The notes under the pieces are model-generated. The model worked only from the letters and a program-made list of their open reading frames with translations. It ran no database searches and was not told where the DNA came from. A program made the position numbers and the translations under genes. Below, in pieces: positions 38,412 to 47,134 of a stretch of 64,000 bases of DNA. Position 1 is the first letter of the stretch. Each line of letters begins with the position of its first letter. The stretch is from Bordetella genomosp. 5 (GTDB lineage Bacteria; Pseudomonadota; Gammaproteobacteria; Burkholderiales; Burkholderiaceae_B). Location: positions 124,001-188,000 of the forward strand of contig NZ_NEVN01000008.1 in the NCBI RefSeq assembly GCF_002261475.1. The letters run 5' to 3'.

Positions 38412-38972
38412 CTACTGGCCGGTGGCGAAGACCTTGCTCGCCACCGCGCCGTGCGCGAGCATCGAGATCGTGAACGCCGGCACCAGCGCAAAATAGCTCC
38501 AGGCCGCGGCCACCGGGCGGCGCACGTCCGGCATGGCTGCGCTGAGCGCCGTCGCCAGCACCCATGGCGAATACAACAGCACCGCGATCAGGAAGGCGTT
38601 GGGCAGGCCGAGCGCCGACAGCACCACCACGACCATATCGAGCACGAACCAGCAGGCGATGATGAGATTGAACAGGCTCCCCTCGCCATCCCAGCGCTGA
38701 GTCACCCGCAGCCAGCCGAAGCTCACCAGCCACACGGCCAGCATCGCCCCCCACGCGCCCGCCATTTCGGTCGCCATGAAGCGGGGCATCAGCATCTGCG
38801 CGATCGACGGATCCTGCGGCGCGAACACGGTGCCCATACTGATCTGCGCTCCCGAGGCGATGCCGACCAGCATCACGGCCAGCACCGACCAGTGCGTGGG
38901 GTAATCGTAGGCGGACAGCGGCAGGGGCTTGAGCAAGGCGGCACGCCAGGAAGCGCGAAGCAGATCGATCAT
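38412..38972 (-). CDS. Yip1-like multi-pass membrane protein
   Basis: A 186-residue protein with about five hydrophobic segments (roughly 31-46, 68-88, 98-118, 124-146 and 157-180) and no catalytic motif. The overall pattern resembles the Yip1/DUF1282 class of small integral membrane proteins. The ATG was preferred over an upstream in-frame TTG. It is convergent with the preceding coupled gene pair, with only four bases between the stops. The function is unknown. Confidence 0.65.
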   Translation of the reverse strand: MIDLLRASWRAALLKPLPLSAYDYPTHWSVLAVMLVGIASGAQISMGTVFAPQDPSIAQMLMPRFMATEMAGAWGAMLAVWLVSFGWLRVTQRWDGEGSLFNLIIACWFVLDMVVVVLSALGLPNAFLIAVLLYSPWVLATALSAAMPDVRRPVAAAWSYFALVPAFTISMLAHGAVASKVFATGQ

Positions 38973-39103
38973 GGAAGGCAATATCGGGAAGGCGGCGGGG
39001 CCGCGGGCGTGCCGCCGGCAGCGGCCCGCGGGCTACTGCGGCGGCCACGGACAGGCGCGGCGGCGAGGCGCAAGAATAACGTTCGCCGGCACGCGGGCGC
39101 AAA

Positions 39104-39163
39104 CCGGCGGCCGGCGACCCGGCGCCCGGCGATCCGGCGGCCGGCGACCCGGCGGCCCGGCGG
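39104..39163. repeat. Two 30-base tandem direct repeats
   Basis: Two adjacent 30-base units share their first 21 bases (CCGGCGGCCGGCGACCCGGCG) almost exactly and differ in the last nine. The region is extremely GC-rich and lies between the divergent membrane-protein and 134-residue protein genes. Confidence 0.7.
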
Positions 39164-39214
39164 CTCGCGCGCCCCTATGCGAAAATGCGGGGTTTCTTAC
39201 GTGCCGGGGCCGCC

Positions 39215-39619
39215 ATGTCGACCAACGTCTTTCTCGAACACTTTCCCGCCGCCCCGCCGGCGCCGCTGGCCGACGTGCTCGCCCTGTTCTCGCCCTACGG
39301 CGAGATCACGCACATCGACGAGCGCTTCGAGGTGGCCTTCACCGATGGTCAGCCCGCCCGGCTGGCCTGGATCGACAGCAGCGATGACATCTCGGTCGAT
39401 GCGATCGGCTTCGAAGATGCCGATCTGGCCGACCCGTTGCGCCATCTGGTCTACGCCGCGATGCAGCGCTTCGGCTTCGTGGCGCTCGACGACGACGGCC
39501 GTCACGCCTACGTGCGCAGCGGTCTGGCGCACGCCGTGCCCGCGCCGCTGCTGCAGGACCTGCCCGGCGGACTGATCGAGGTGAGCCACCCGGGTGAGCT
39601 CTGGCCTGGCGAACACTGA
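39215..39619 (+). CDS. Hypothetical acidic protein
   Basis: A 134-residue soluble, acidic protein (MSTNVFLEHFPAAPPAPLAD) with no recognisable domain. Segments ISVDAIGFEDADLADP and FGFVALDDDGRHAYV suggest a small alpha/beta fold. The start was placed at MSTN rather than the upstream ATG because the upstream codons run into the GC repeat area. It faces the DUF1275 gene with 59 bases between stops, so it is monocistronic. Confidence 0.62.
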   Translation: MSTNVFLEHFPAAPPAPLADVLALFSPYGEITHIDERFEVAFTDGQPARLAWIDSSDDISVDAIGFEDADLADPLRHLVYAAMQRFGFVALDDDGRHAYVRSGLAHAVPAPLLQDLPGGLIEVSHPGELWPGEH

Positions 39620-39678
39620 CGCCGGGATTGCTTCGGCGGCGCGGCGGCCAGCGCGCGCGCCCGCCGCTCTGACGCCGC

Positions 39679-40434
39679 TCAGTGGCGCAGATGCCACTGC
39701 CGCAGGTCGTCTACCATCGGCACGGCCGCGAGCAGCGCCAGCATGGCCGCCAGCGGCAGCGTCGCGCCGAAGCCGAAGTGCGCAAACGCATAAGCGCCGG
39801 CAACGCCGCCGCCGAAAAACAGCAGCACCAGGGTGATCAGCACGCGCAGCTTGAGGCGATCGGCGCGCACGTGTAGCGCCGGGTCATCGATGCGGGCGGC
39901 GTTCCAGTAGCACAGCTTGCCCAGCTCGATGCCGATGTCCGTGACCATGCCGGTAATGTGCGTGGTGCGGATCTCGGCGCGCGAGACCTTCGTGATCATC
40001 GCGTTCTGCAGACCCATGATGAAGCACAGCAGCATGACCGTGACCGGCACATACAGCCAGCGATGCTGCTCGAGATTGGCGCCGAGCAGGCCGAACGCCA
40101 GCAGCAGCGCGGCCTCGAACGCGAGCGGCAAGGCATAGCCGCTCGCGAGATGCGCGCGCTTGCCCAGATTGATCAGGAACGCGGACGTGGCCGCGCCGGC
40201 CACGAACGACATCAGGGCAGCCGCGCCTTGCAGCACGACCACCAGCCCGCCGAGCGCGAGATAGTCGGCCATGCTCGAGACGATGCCCGACATGTGCGAC
40301 GTGTATTGCTGCACGGCCAGGAAGCCGCCGGCATTGACCGCCCCCGCCACCAGGCTGAGGATGTAGGCCAGATGCCGGTTGGCTTCGGGACTACGTTGCA
40401 AGGCCGTGAGCGTACGCAGATACGGAATGGCCAC
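39679..40434 (-). CDS. DUF1275 (YoaK) family membrane protein
   Basis: A 251-residue integral membrane protein with about six helices. The DUF1275 signature is visible in AYILSLVAGAVNAGGFLAV near 24, SHMSGIVSSMADYLA near 46, GLQNAMITKVSRAEIRTTHITGMVTDIG near 140, and the last helices. The family is widespread and of unknown function. It stands alone between a terminal convergent gene and the chemoreceptor gene, which is on the same strand upstream. Confidence 0.85.
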   Translation of the reverse strand: MAIPYLRTLTALQRSPEANRHLAYILSLVAGAVNAGGFLAVQQYTSHMSGIVSSMADYLALGGLVVVLQGAAALMSFVAGAATSAFLINLGKRAHLASGYALPLAFEAALLLAFGLLGANLEQHRWLYVPVTVMLLCFIMGLQNAMITKVSRAEIRTTHITGMVTDIGIELGKLCYWNAARIDDPALHVRADRLKLRVLITLVLLFFGGGVAGAYAFAHFGFGATLPLAAMLALLAAVPMVDDLRQWHLRH

Positions 40435-40495
40435 GATGGTTGCCCCCGCATGAACAGAACCGGCTCATTCTAGACCCGGTTCGTCCTGCCGGCGT

Positions 40496-42184
40496 CTACT
40501 CGTCGCGGGCGGAGGCCAGTGCCAGACGCTGGACGTGTCCGCCACCCTGCCCCAGGCGCGTCGCGCGCGCCTCGCTGCGCAGTTGCACCGCGTCCGGGGC
40601 GGCGCGGCTCGCCGGCGTGCGGAACACGCCGATCGCCTGCGCCAGCGCCGCCGACTCCTCGCCCAGATGCTCCGCCACGTGCGAGAGCTCGCCCACGAGC
40701 GAGACGTTCTGCTGCACCACGCCGTCCATTTCGTTCACGGCGGAGCTGATGCGGTCGACCCCCTGCGCCTGCTCTTGCGAGGCGGTCGAGATCTCTTCCA
40801 TCAGCACGCTGACCCGTTCCACCGACTGCAGGATTTCCTGCATGGTGGCGCCGGCCTGGCTGGCCTGGTTCGAGCCGGCCGACATGCGGCCCACCGACTC
40901 TTCGATCAGCGTCTTGACCTCCTTGGCCGCCTGCGTGGTGCGCTGCGCCAGGCTGCGCACTTCACCGGCCACGACCGCGAAGCCCTTGCCCTGATCGCCC
41001 GCCCGCGCCGCCTCGACGGCGGCATTCAAGGCCAGGATGTTGGTCTGGAACGCGATGCCCTCGATCACCGACACGATGTCGGAGATCTTGCGCGAGCTCT
41101 CGTCGATGCCGTGCATGGTCGACACCAGCTGGCTCACGATCTGACCGCCCTGCCCCACGACCACCCGGCTTTCCTGCGTCAGCGCGGCCGCGCTGCGGGC
41201 GCTCTCCGCGTTGCGCGCCACGGTGGCGGCCAGCTGCTCGACACTGGCTGCCGTGTCCTGCAGCGAGCCCGCCTGCGCCTCGGTGCGGTCCGCGAGGCCC
41301 TGGCTGTCCGTGTGCAGCTTGGAGATCGTGCGCACGTGATCGCTGGTCTTCCCGATCACCTCGGTCGAGATCCCGATCAGGCTCTTGCGCATGATGTCGA
41401 GATAGAAGTACAGATTGCGCAGCTCGCCGCGGGCATCGGTACTCACCTCGTTCACGAGGTTGCCGGCCGCGATCTGGCGCGCCGCCTCTTCGGCGTTCAC
41501 CAGCTGGCGGCTGAACCTGCCCGCCACGCGCTGCGTCGCCCACAGCACCGCCAACGCCGCCACGGCATAGCCGCCACAATACCAGGGCAACTGCTCGGCC
41601 GGCGCGGCACGCGCGGCAAGCCAGGTCGGAATCGCACCCAGGGCCGCGGCACCGACGGCCACGCGCAGCATGGCCGGCCGCAGGCCGCCGCGAAACGGCA
41701 TGCCGAGCGCGCGCACGCCGCGGCGCCAGCCCGCCGGCACACGCCGCCCGTGCTTGAGGGCATAACCGCCCAGATTGCCCTCGGCCACTTCCTCGTAGAA
41801 CGCGGCGGCGGCATGGATCTGCTCGGCGCTGGCCTTGACCCGCACCGAGGCGTAGCCTGTGACCTCGCCGTTCTCGATCACCGGCGTCGCATTGGCCAGC
41901 ACCCAGTAATAGCCCCCGGATTTATGCCGGTTCTTCACCACGGCAAGCCAGGGTTTGCCGGCCGCCAGCGTGTCCCACATGTCTTCGAACACCGCGGGGG
42001 GCATATCGGGGTGCCGCACAATGTTGTGCGGCTGCCCAAGCAACTCTTCCCGGGTGAACCCGCTGATCGCCACGAAAGCCGGATTGCAGTACGTAATGCG
42101 GCCCTTCAGGTCAGTCTTGGAGATCAGGTATTGATCGTCCTGCAGCACGAATTCCTGATCCGTAATGGGCAGATTCTTGCGCAT
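40496..42184 (-). CDS. Aer-like PAS chemoreceptor (methyl-accepting chemotaxis protein)
   Basis: A 562-residue sensor. An N-terminal PAS domain (residues 10-120, with YCNPAFVAISGFTREEL) is followed by two transmembrane helices (about 170-220), a HAMP segment (about 225-275) and a long signalling coil with the hairpin tip IAFQTNILALNAAVEAARAG near residue 382. There is no periplasmic sensing domain, which with the PAS makes it Aer-like: such receptors sense redox or oxygen through FAD. A sigma-28-like promoter precedes it, consistent with flagellar regulon control. Confidence 0.9.
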   Translation of the reverse strand: MRKNLPITDQEFVLQDDQYLISKTDLKGRITYCNPAFVAISGFTREELLGQPHNIVRHPDMPPAVFEDMWDTLAAGKPWLAVVKNRHKSGGYYWVLANATPVIENGEVTGYASVRVKASAEQIHAAAAFYEEVAEGNLGGYALKHGRRVPAGWRRGVRALGMPFRGGLRPAMLRVAVGAAALGAIPTWLAARAAPAEQLPWYCGGYAVAALAVLWATQRVAGRFSRQLVNAEEAARQIAAGNLVNEVSTDARGELRNLYFYLDIMRKSLIGISTEVIGKTSDHVRTISKLHTDSQGLADRTEAQAGSLQDTAASVEQLAATVARNAESARSAAALTQESRVVVGQGGQIVSQLVSTMHGIDESSRKISDIVSVIEGIAFQTNILALNAAVEAARAGDQGKGFAVVAGEVRSLAQRTTQAAKEVKTLIEESVGRMSAGSNQASQAGATMQEILQSVERVSVLMEEISTASQEQAQGVDRISSAVNEMDGVVQQNVSLVGELSHVAEHLGEESAALAQAIGVFRTPASRAAPDAVQLRSEARATRLGQGGGHVQRLALASARDE

Positions 42185-42280
42185 GGAATGTTTCTCGCCA
42201 GTAATGGATTAACCCCGGGCGCCACACTGCGCCCGGCGGAATAATCAATGTAGAGAAACCGTCATATCCGTGAAACGCAA

Positions 42281-42307
42281 ATAGCGGCACCTTGATACCC
42301 TAATTTC
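42281..42307 (-). promoter_or_regulatory. Sigma-28 (FliA)-like promoter of the Aer-like gene
   Basis: On the minus strand GAAA, 15 bases and GCCGCTAT occur about 97 bases before the ATG. The consensus is TAAA-N15-GCCGATAA; here three of four and six of eight bases agree with exact spacing. Chemotaxis genes are typical FliA targets. Confidence 0.5.
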
Positions 42308-42386
42308 ACGGCGACCGTAATAATGCGCAATAAATCCCTTATCTATCAGGGCACAGGCCGCCGCAGCGCCGCATCGCATTAATCAA

Positions 42387-42436
42387 ACAAAAAACGCGGC
42401 GCCGCTCCGGACTGTATTTCCGGCGCGACACCGCGT
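42387..42436 (-). terminator. Terminator after kdsA
   Basis: On the minus strand an extended GC stem (CGCGGTGTCGCGCCGGA paired with TCCGGAGCGGCGCCGCG, imperfect, seven-base loop) ends in TTTTTTG. It lies about 18 bases after the kdsA stop. Confidence 0.85.
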
Positions 42437-42453
42437 CAGGGATAGGGCGGGTA

Positions 42454-43341
<888 letters not shown>

Positions 43342-43402
43342 CTACTGTACTAAATGCGGCAGAGAATCGCTTCGGGCGGGCGCGTCATGAAACGGGGCGG
43401 CG

Positions 43403-44179
43403 TCAATGCACCAGCACCAGCGGCCGCTCGGGCGCGTGCGGATGCGGCAGGATCTCGGCCTGAACGCCATAGGCCGTGCGCAGGTGCGCGGCGGTCAGCA
43501 CGGCGGCAGGCGCGCCGGCCGCGGCCACCCTGCCCTCGGCCAGCAGCACCAGCTCGTCGCACCAGCGCGCGGCCAGGTTCAGGTCATGCAGAATCACGAG
43601 CACCCCGGTATCGCCGGCGTGCGCCAGATCGCGCGCCACGGCCAGCAGGTCGAGCTGATGGCGCGGGTCCAGGCTGGCCGTGGGCTCGTCCAGCAGCAGA
43701 TACCTGGGCCCGGACGCCGCACGGCACTGCAGCAACACGCGCGCGAATTGCACCCGCTGCTGCTCGCCCCCTGACAACGACAGATAGCGCCGCCCGGCGA
43801 GATGCGCCACGCCGGCGAGTGCCAGCGCCGCTTCGGAGGCACGCCGCACGGCCGCGGGGCTGAGCTCCGGAAACGGATAGGCGCCCATCGCGACCACGTC
43901 GTCCACGCCGAGATCGAAGCTCAGGCCGGGCTGCTGCGGCAGGACGGCACGGCGCCGCGCCTGCGCAGCGGGCGTCAGGTCCGCCAGCACATCGCCATTG
44001 CAACGCACCGTGCCGGCGCGCAAGCTCAGTTCGCCGGCCAGCGCGGCCAGCAAGGTGGACTTGCCCGCGCCATTGGCGCCGAGCAGACCGACCAGACGCC
44101 CCGGCGCCACCTGCAGCGACACGTCCGCCACGACCTGACGGCCGCCGCGCATCAGCGTCAATCCTTGGGCCTGCAACAT
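43403..44179 (-). CDS. bhuV: Heme ABC transporter ATPase
   Basis: A 258-residue ATPase of the heme importer. Walker A is GANGAGKST near residue 35, the signature is LSGGEQ near 137, and Walker B is YLLLDEP near 160, with the HmuV-like tail AYGVQAEI. It is the last gene of the bhuSTUV cluster; its ATG overlaps the bhuU stop (ATGA) for coupled translation. It drives BhuU-mediated transport of heme across the inner membrane. The order and neighbours match the Bordetella bhuRSTUV locus. Confidence 0.92.
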   Translation of the reverse strand: MLQAQGLTLMRGGRQVVADVSLQVAPGRLVGLLGANGAGKSTLLAALAGELSLRAGTVRCNGDVLADLTPAAQARRRAVLPQQPGLSFDLGVDDVVAMGAYPFPELSPAAVRRASEAALALAGVAHLAGRRYLSLSGGEQQRVQFARVLLQCRAASGPRYLLLDEPTASLDPRHQLDLLAVARDLAHAGDTGVLVILHDLNLAARWCDELVLLAEGRVAAAGAPAAVLTAAHLRTAYGVQAEILPHPHAPERPLVLVH

Positions 44180-45207
44180 CAGAAACGCCCTCCGCGGGCC
44201 AGCAACCAGAGGAAGAAGGGTCCGCCCACCAGCGCCGTGACCAGGCCGATCGGCAGCTCCGCCGGCACCACGACGATGCGGGCGAGCAGATCGGCCAGCA
44301 CCAGTGCCAGGCCACCGCCCAGCATGGAGGCCGGCAACAGCCAGCGGTGATCCGCGCCCAGCGTCAGACGCACCAGATGCGGCACGACCAGCCCGACGAA
44401 GCCGATGCCCCCGGTGGCGGCCACCAGCGGCCCCACGAGCAGCGCCGTCATGACGACCAGCCGCACCCGCACGGCGCGCAGCGCGTAGCCCAGATGCGCG
44501 GCCTCGCGCTCGCCCAGCAGCAGGGCGTTCATCACGCGCCACTGACGACATAACCACCACGAGCCGGCCAGCGTCCAGGGCAGCAGAAAGGACAGCAAGG
44601 ACCAGCGCGCGCCGGCCAGACTGCCCATGTTCCAGAAAGTGAGGTCGCGCAGTTGCGCGTCGGTCGCGAAGAACGTCAGCAGCCCGATCAGGCTGCCGGT
44701 CACCGCGTTGATCGCGATGCCGGCCAGCAGCAGACCGGCCACGCCCGGCACGCGCCGGCCCAGCACATACGCGCAGGCCGTGGCCGCGAGGCTGCCGACG
44801 AAGGCGCTCGGCGCCACGAGCGCGAAGCCGCCCGCGCCCAGCACGATCGCCGCGACCGCGCCCAACGCACCACCGGCCGAGATCCCGACCAGGCCGGGCT
44901 CGGCAAGCGGATTGCGAAACAGGGCCTGCATGGCCGCGCCGCTCACGGCGAGCGCGCAGCCCGCCACCATGGCGAACAGCACACGGGGCAAGCGCAACTC
45001 CAGCAGCACATTGCGCCAGAGCGCGTCCTGCGCGTCCGCGGGTGCCCACAGCACGCGCGGAATCGCGGACAGCATAATCTGCACCGCCCCGGTCGCCGCC
45101 GCCACCAGCGCCACCACGGCCAGTACCGCGGCCAGCCCGAGCATCACCCCGATCTGGCGCGGACAGCGATACGCACGCGGCGCGGCCTCAGCCAGCGCTG
45201 GCGACAC
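44179..45207 (-). CDS. bhuU: Heme ABC transporter permease (FecCD family)
   Basis: A 342-residue inner-membrane permease with about ten helices. The FecCD signature is in ELRLPRVLFAMVAGCALAVSGAAMQALFRNPLAEPGLVGISAGGALG near 69, and the ATPase contact loop is LLGEREAAHLGY near 229. The start codon is GTG, lying inside the 3' end of bhuT (20 bases of overlap), and the stop overlaps the bhuV start. Heme specificity is taken from the neighbours. Confidence 0.92.
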   Translation of the reverse strand: MSPALAEAAPRAYRCPRQIGVMLGLAAVLAVVALVAAATGAVQIMLSAIPRVLWAPADAQDALWRNVLLELRLPRVLFAMVAGCALAVSGAAMQALFRNPLAEPGLVGISAGGALGAVAAIVLGAGGFALVAPSAFVGSLAATACAYVLGRRVPGVAGLLLAGIAINAVTGSLIGLLTFFATDAQLRDLTFWNMGSLAGARWSLLSFLLPWTLAGSWWLCRQWRVMNALLLGEREAAHLGYALRAVRVRLVVMTALLVGPLVAATGGIGFVGLVVPHLVRLTLGADHRWLLPASMLGGGLALVLADLLARIVVVPAELPIGLVTALVGGPFFLWLLARGGRF

Positions 45208-46030
45208 AAGCGGTCTCCTTGAGCATGCGCAACGCCTCCGGCAGGCGCGGGCCGGCGCCCAGGGCGAGCAGATCGTCCATCACGACGATGCAGCCGCGCC
45301 GCGCCGCCGGCGTGGCCGCGACGCCGGGCCAGGTCTGCACCTGCGCGACGCCGCCCTTGCCCTCGATCGACGCGGCCGTCACCACGATCACTTCGGGTGC
45401 GAGCGCGGCCAGGGCTTCGGCATTGAGGGGCTTGTAGCCTTGCTGTTCGGACAGCGCATTGCGCAGACCCGCCAGCCGCATCACGAGGTCGGCGGCGGTG
45501 CCCGCGCCGGCGGCCTGCGGCGTGCCGGCGCGGTTCATGAGCAACACGGTGCTGCGCTGCGAGGCGGGCATGGCCGCGACCGTGGCCAGGGCCTCGCGCA
45601 CCTCGGCGGCGAGACGCTCGCCGCGCTCCGGCACGCCCAGCGCCTGCGCCACCTGCGCGATCCGGTCGTAGAGCGACTGCACCGACGCGGCATCCGACAC
45701 GGTGGTGACCTTGACGCCGACCGACGCGAGGCGCGCGAGCGCGGCGGGCGGGCCCGCCTGCTCCGACGCCAGCACCAGATCCGGCGCGAGGGCCAGCACG
45801 CCTTCCACCGGCACGGCACGGTAGTAGCCCACGCGGGGCAGGCGCGTGGCCGCCTCGGGATAGAGGCTGGACTGGTCGTCGGCCACGACCCGATCGCCCT
45901 GCCCCAACGCGAACACGATCTCGGTCACGCTGCCACCGAGGGTGACGACGCGCTGCGGTCCGGCGGCCATCGCCGTGGCGAGCGGCAGGAGCGCCGTCAG
46001 CCACAGCCCTGCTGCAAAAAGGCGCTTCAT
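45188..46030 (-). CDS. bhuT: Periplasmic heme-binding protein
   Basis: A 280-residue substrate-binding protein with a signal peptide (MKRLFAAGLWLTALLPLATAMA). It has the two lobes of the FhuD/HmuT type with no lipobox. The short lobe I (QRVVTLGGSVTEIVFALGQ) starts right after the signal, and VVADDQSSLYPEAATRLPRVGYY near 50 carries the tyrosine region that binds heme in such proteins. The start was set at MKRLF, whose codon overlaps the bhuS stop (ATGA). It delivers heme to BhuUV. Confidence 0.9.
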   Translation of the reverse strand: MKRLFAAGLWLTALLPLATAMAAGPQRVVTLGGSVTEIVFALGQGDRVVADDQSSLYPEAATRLPRVGYYRAVPVEGVLALAPDLVLASEQAGPPAALARLASVGVKVTTVSDAASVQSLYDRIAQVAQALGVPERGERLAAEVREALATVAAMPASQRSTVLLMNRAGTPQAAGAGTAADLVMRLAGLRNALSEQQGYKPLNAEALAALAPEVIVVTAASIEGKGGVAQVQTWPGVAATPAARRGCIVVMDDLLALGAGPRLPEALRMLKETACVASAG

Positions 46031-47073
46031 GCGGCGAGCGGCTCCGTGCAATAGCCCGTGAGCAGCTTGCGCCAGGCGGTGAGCTCGGGTTGGCCCGGTT
46101 TGCGCTCACCGAAAAACTGCACGATCAGGTCGCCATTGGCGGCGTAGCACTCGATCGACGTCACCCAGCCGTCGGTCGTGGGCTTGTTGACGATCCAGGC
46201 CTGCTCGATCGCGGTGGTATCCAGGTGCAGATTGAAGCGCGGATCGAGCACGTTGAACCACGGACCGGTGCGGCGCAGGTTGTTGACCGTGCCGGTGTGG
46301 ATCTGGATCATGCCGCGATTGCCCACGAAGCACATGATGGGCAGCAGGTCTTCGGCGGCCTGCGTGAGCATGCGCTCGGCCACGTCGGTGGGCACCTGTT
46401 GCGCGAGATCGTGGCCGGCGGCGCGCAGCGCGCCCAGGCGCGAGACCTTGTACTTGCGCAGCAGCGGGAAGAAATGGTGCGTGTCCGTCATGGCGAGCCA
46501 CGCGTCGCGGAACGCGGCGGCGTCGGTCACGTCGGGCTGCTCCTCGGCCGGCGCGATGGCCTGCGTCTCGGGCCAGACCGGCGCCACGGTGTGCTTCTGC
46601 ACGAAGGCGTCCCAGGCCGCCACATCGCTCTCGTCGGTGCGATAGACCTTGTGCACGGCGACGCCGGCGCGGTCGAAGAACTGAATGCTGTGGCGTCCAT
46701 CCTGATGCACGGCCCACGCGCTCTGCCAGCATTCGAAGAACACGCGCAGATCGATGTCCGGACCGAGCACGATACCGACCATGCCGGTGGCGTTGATGTT
46801 CTCGTAGCGGCCGTGACGCTCATGCACGCACGCGTCGTTGCGCGTGAGGGCCATCACCTCGCCCAGCGTGCCGATGTCGCGAAAGAGGGCCTGCATCTCG
46901 CCACCCAGCGGCGTGACATCGGCCCCGCCACAGCCGGCAGCCACCAGCTCGGCCTCGCTCACGCCCAGCGCCTGCGCCTGATTGCGGGCGCGCATCTTGG
47001 GCTCGCGCTCGGCCAGTTCGGCCGCGCGGCCACGCAACGCCTCCGCGCGCGCTTCGAAACTCAAATCGGTCAT
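46027..47073 (-). CDS. bhuS: Heme-handling protein (HemS/ChuS type)
   Basis: A 348-residue cytosolic protein of the HemS/HmuS family, formed from two similar halves (about 30-165 and 205-340), each with the strand pattern around VMALTRNDACVHERHGRYENI and IMCFVGNRGMIQIHTGTVNNL. Members bind heme delivered by BhuUV and some degrade it. The ATG is preferred over the adjacent GTG; AGGAGT lies seven bases upstream. It is downstream of bhuR with a 61-base gap and upstream of bhuT, with overlapping codons. Confidence 0.92.
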   Translation of the reverse strand: MTDLSFEARAEALRGRAAELAEREPKMRARNQAQALGVSEAELVAAGCGGADVTPLGGEMQALFRDIGTLGEVMALTRNDACVHERHGRYENINATGMVGIVLGPDIDLRVFFECWQSAWAVHQDGRHSIQFFDRAGVAVHKVYRTDESDVAAWDAFVQKHTVAPVWPETQAIAPAEEQPDVTDAAAFRDAWLAMTDTHHFFPLLRKYKVSRLGALRAAGHDLAQQVPTDVAERMLTQAAEDLLPIMCFVGNRGMIQIHTGTVNNLRRTGPWFNVLDPRFNLHLDTTAIEQAWIVNKPTTDGWVTSIECYAANGDLIVQFFGERKPGQPELTAWRKLLTGYCTEPLAA

Positions 47074-47134
47074 CACTACACTCCTCGTTGATGCGGCGGC
47101 CGGAACCTCCGGCCGCCAGGGGCGGCCTCGGGCC

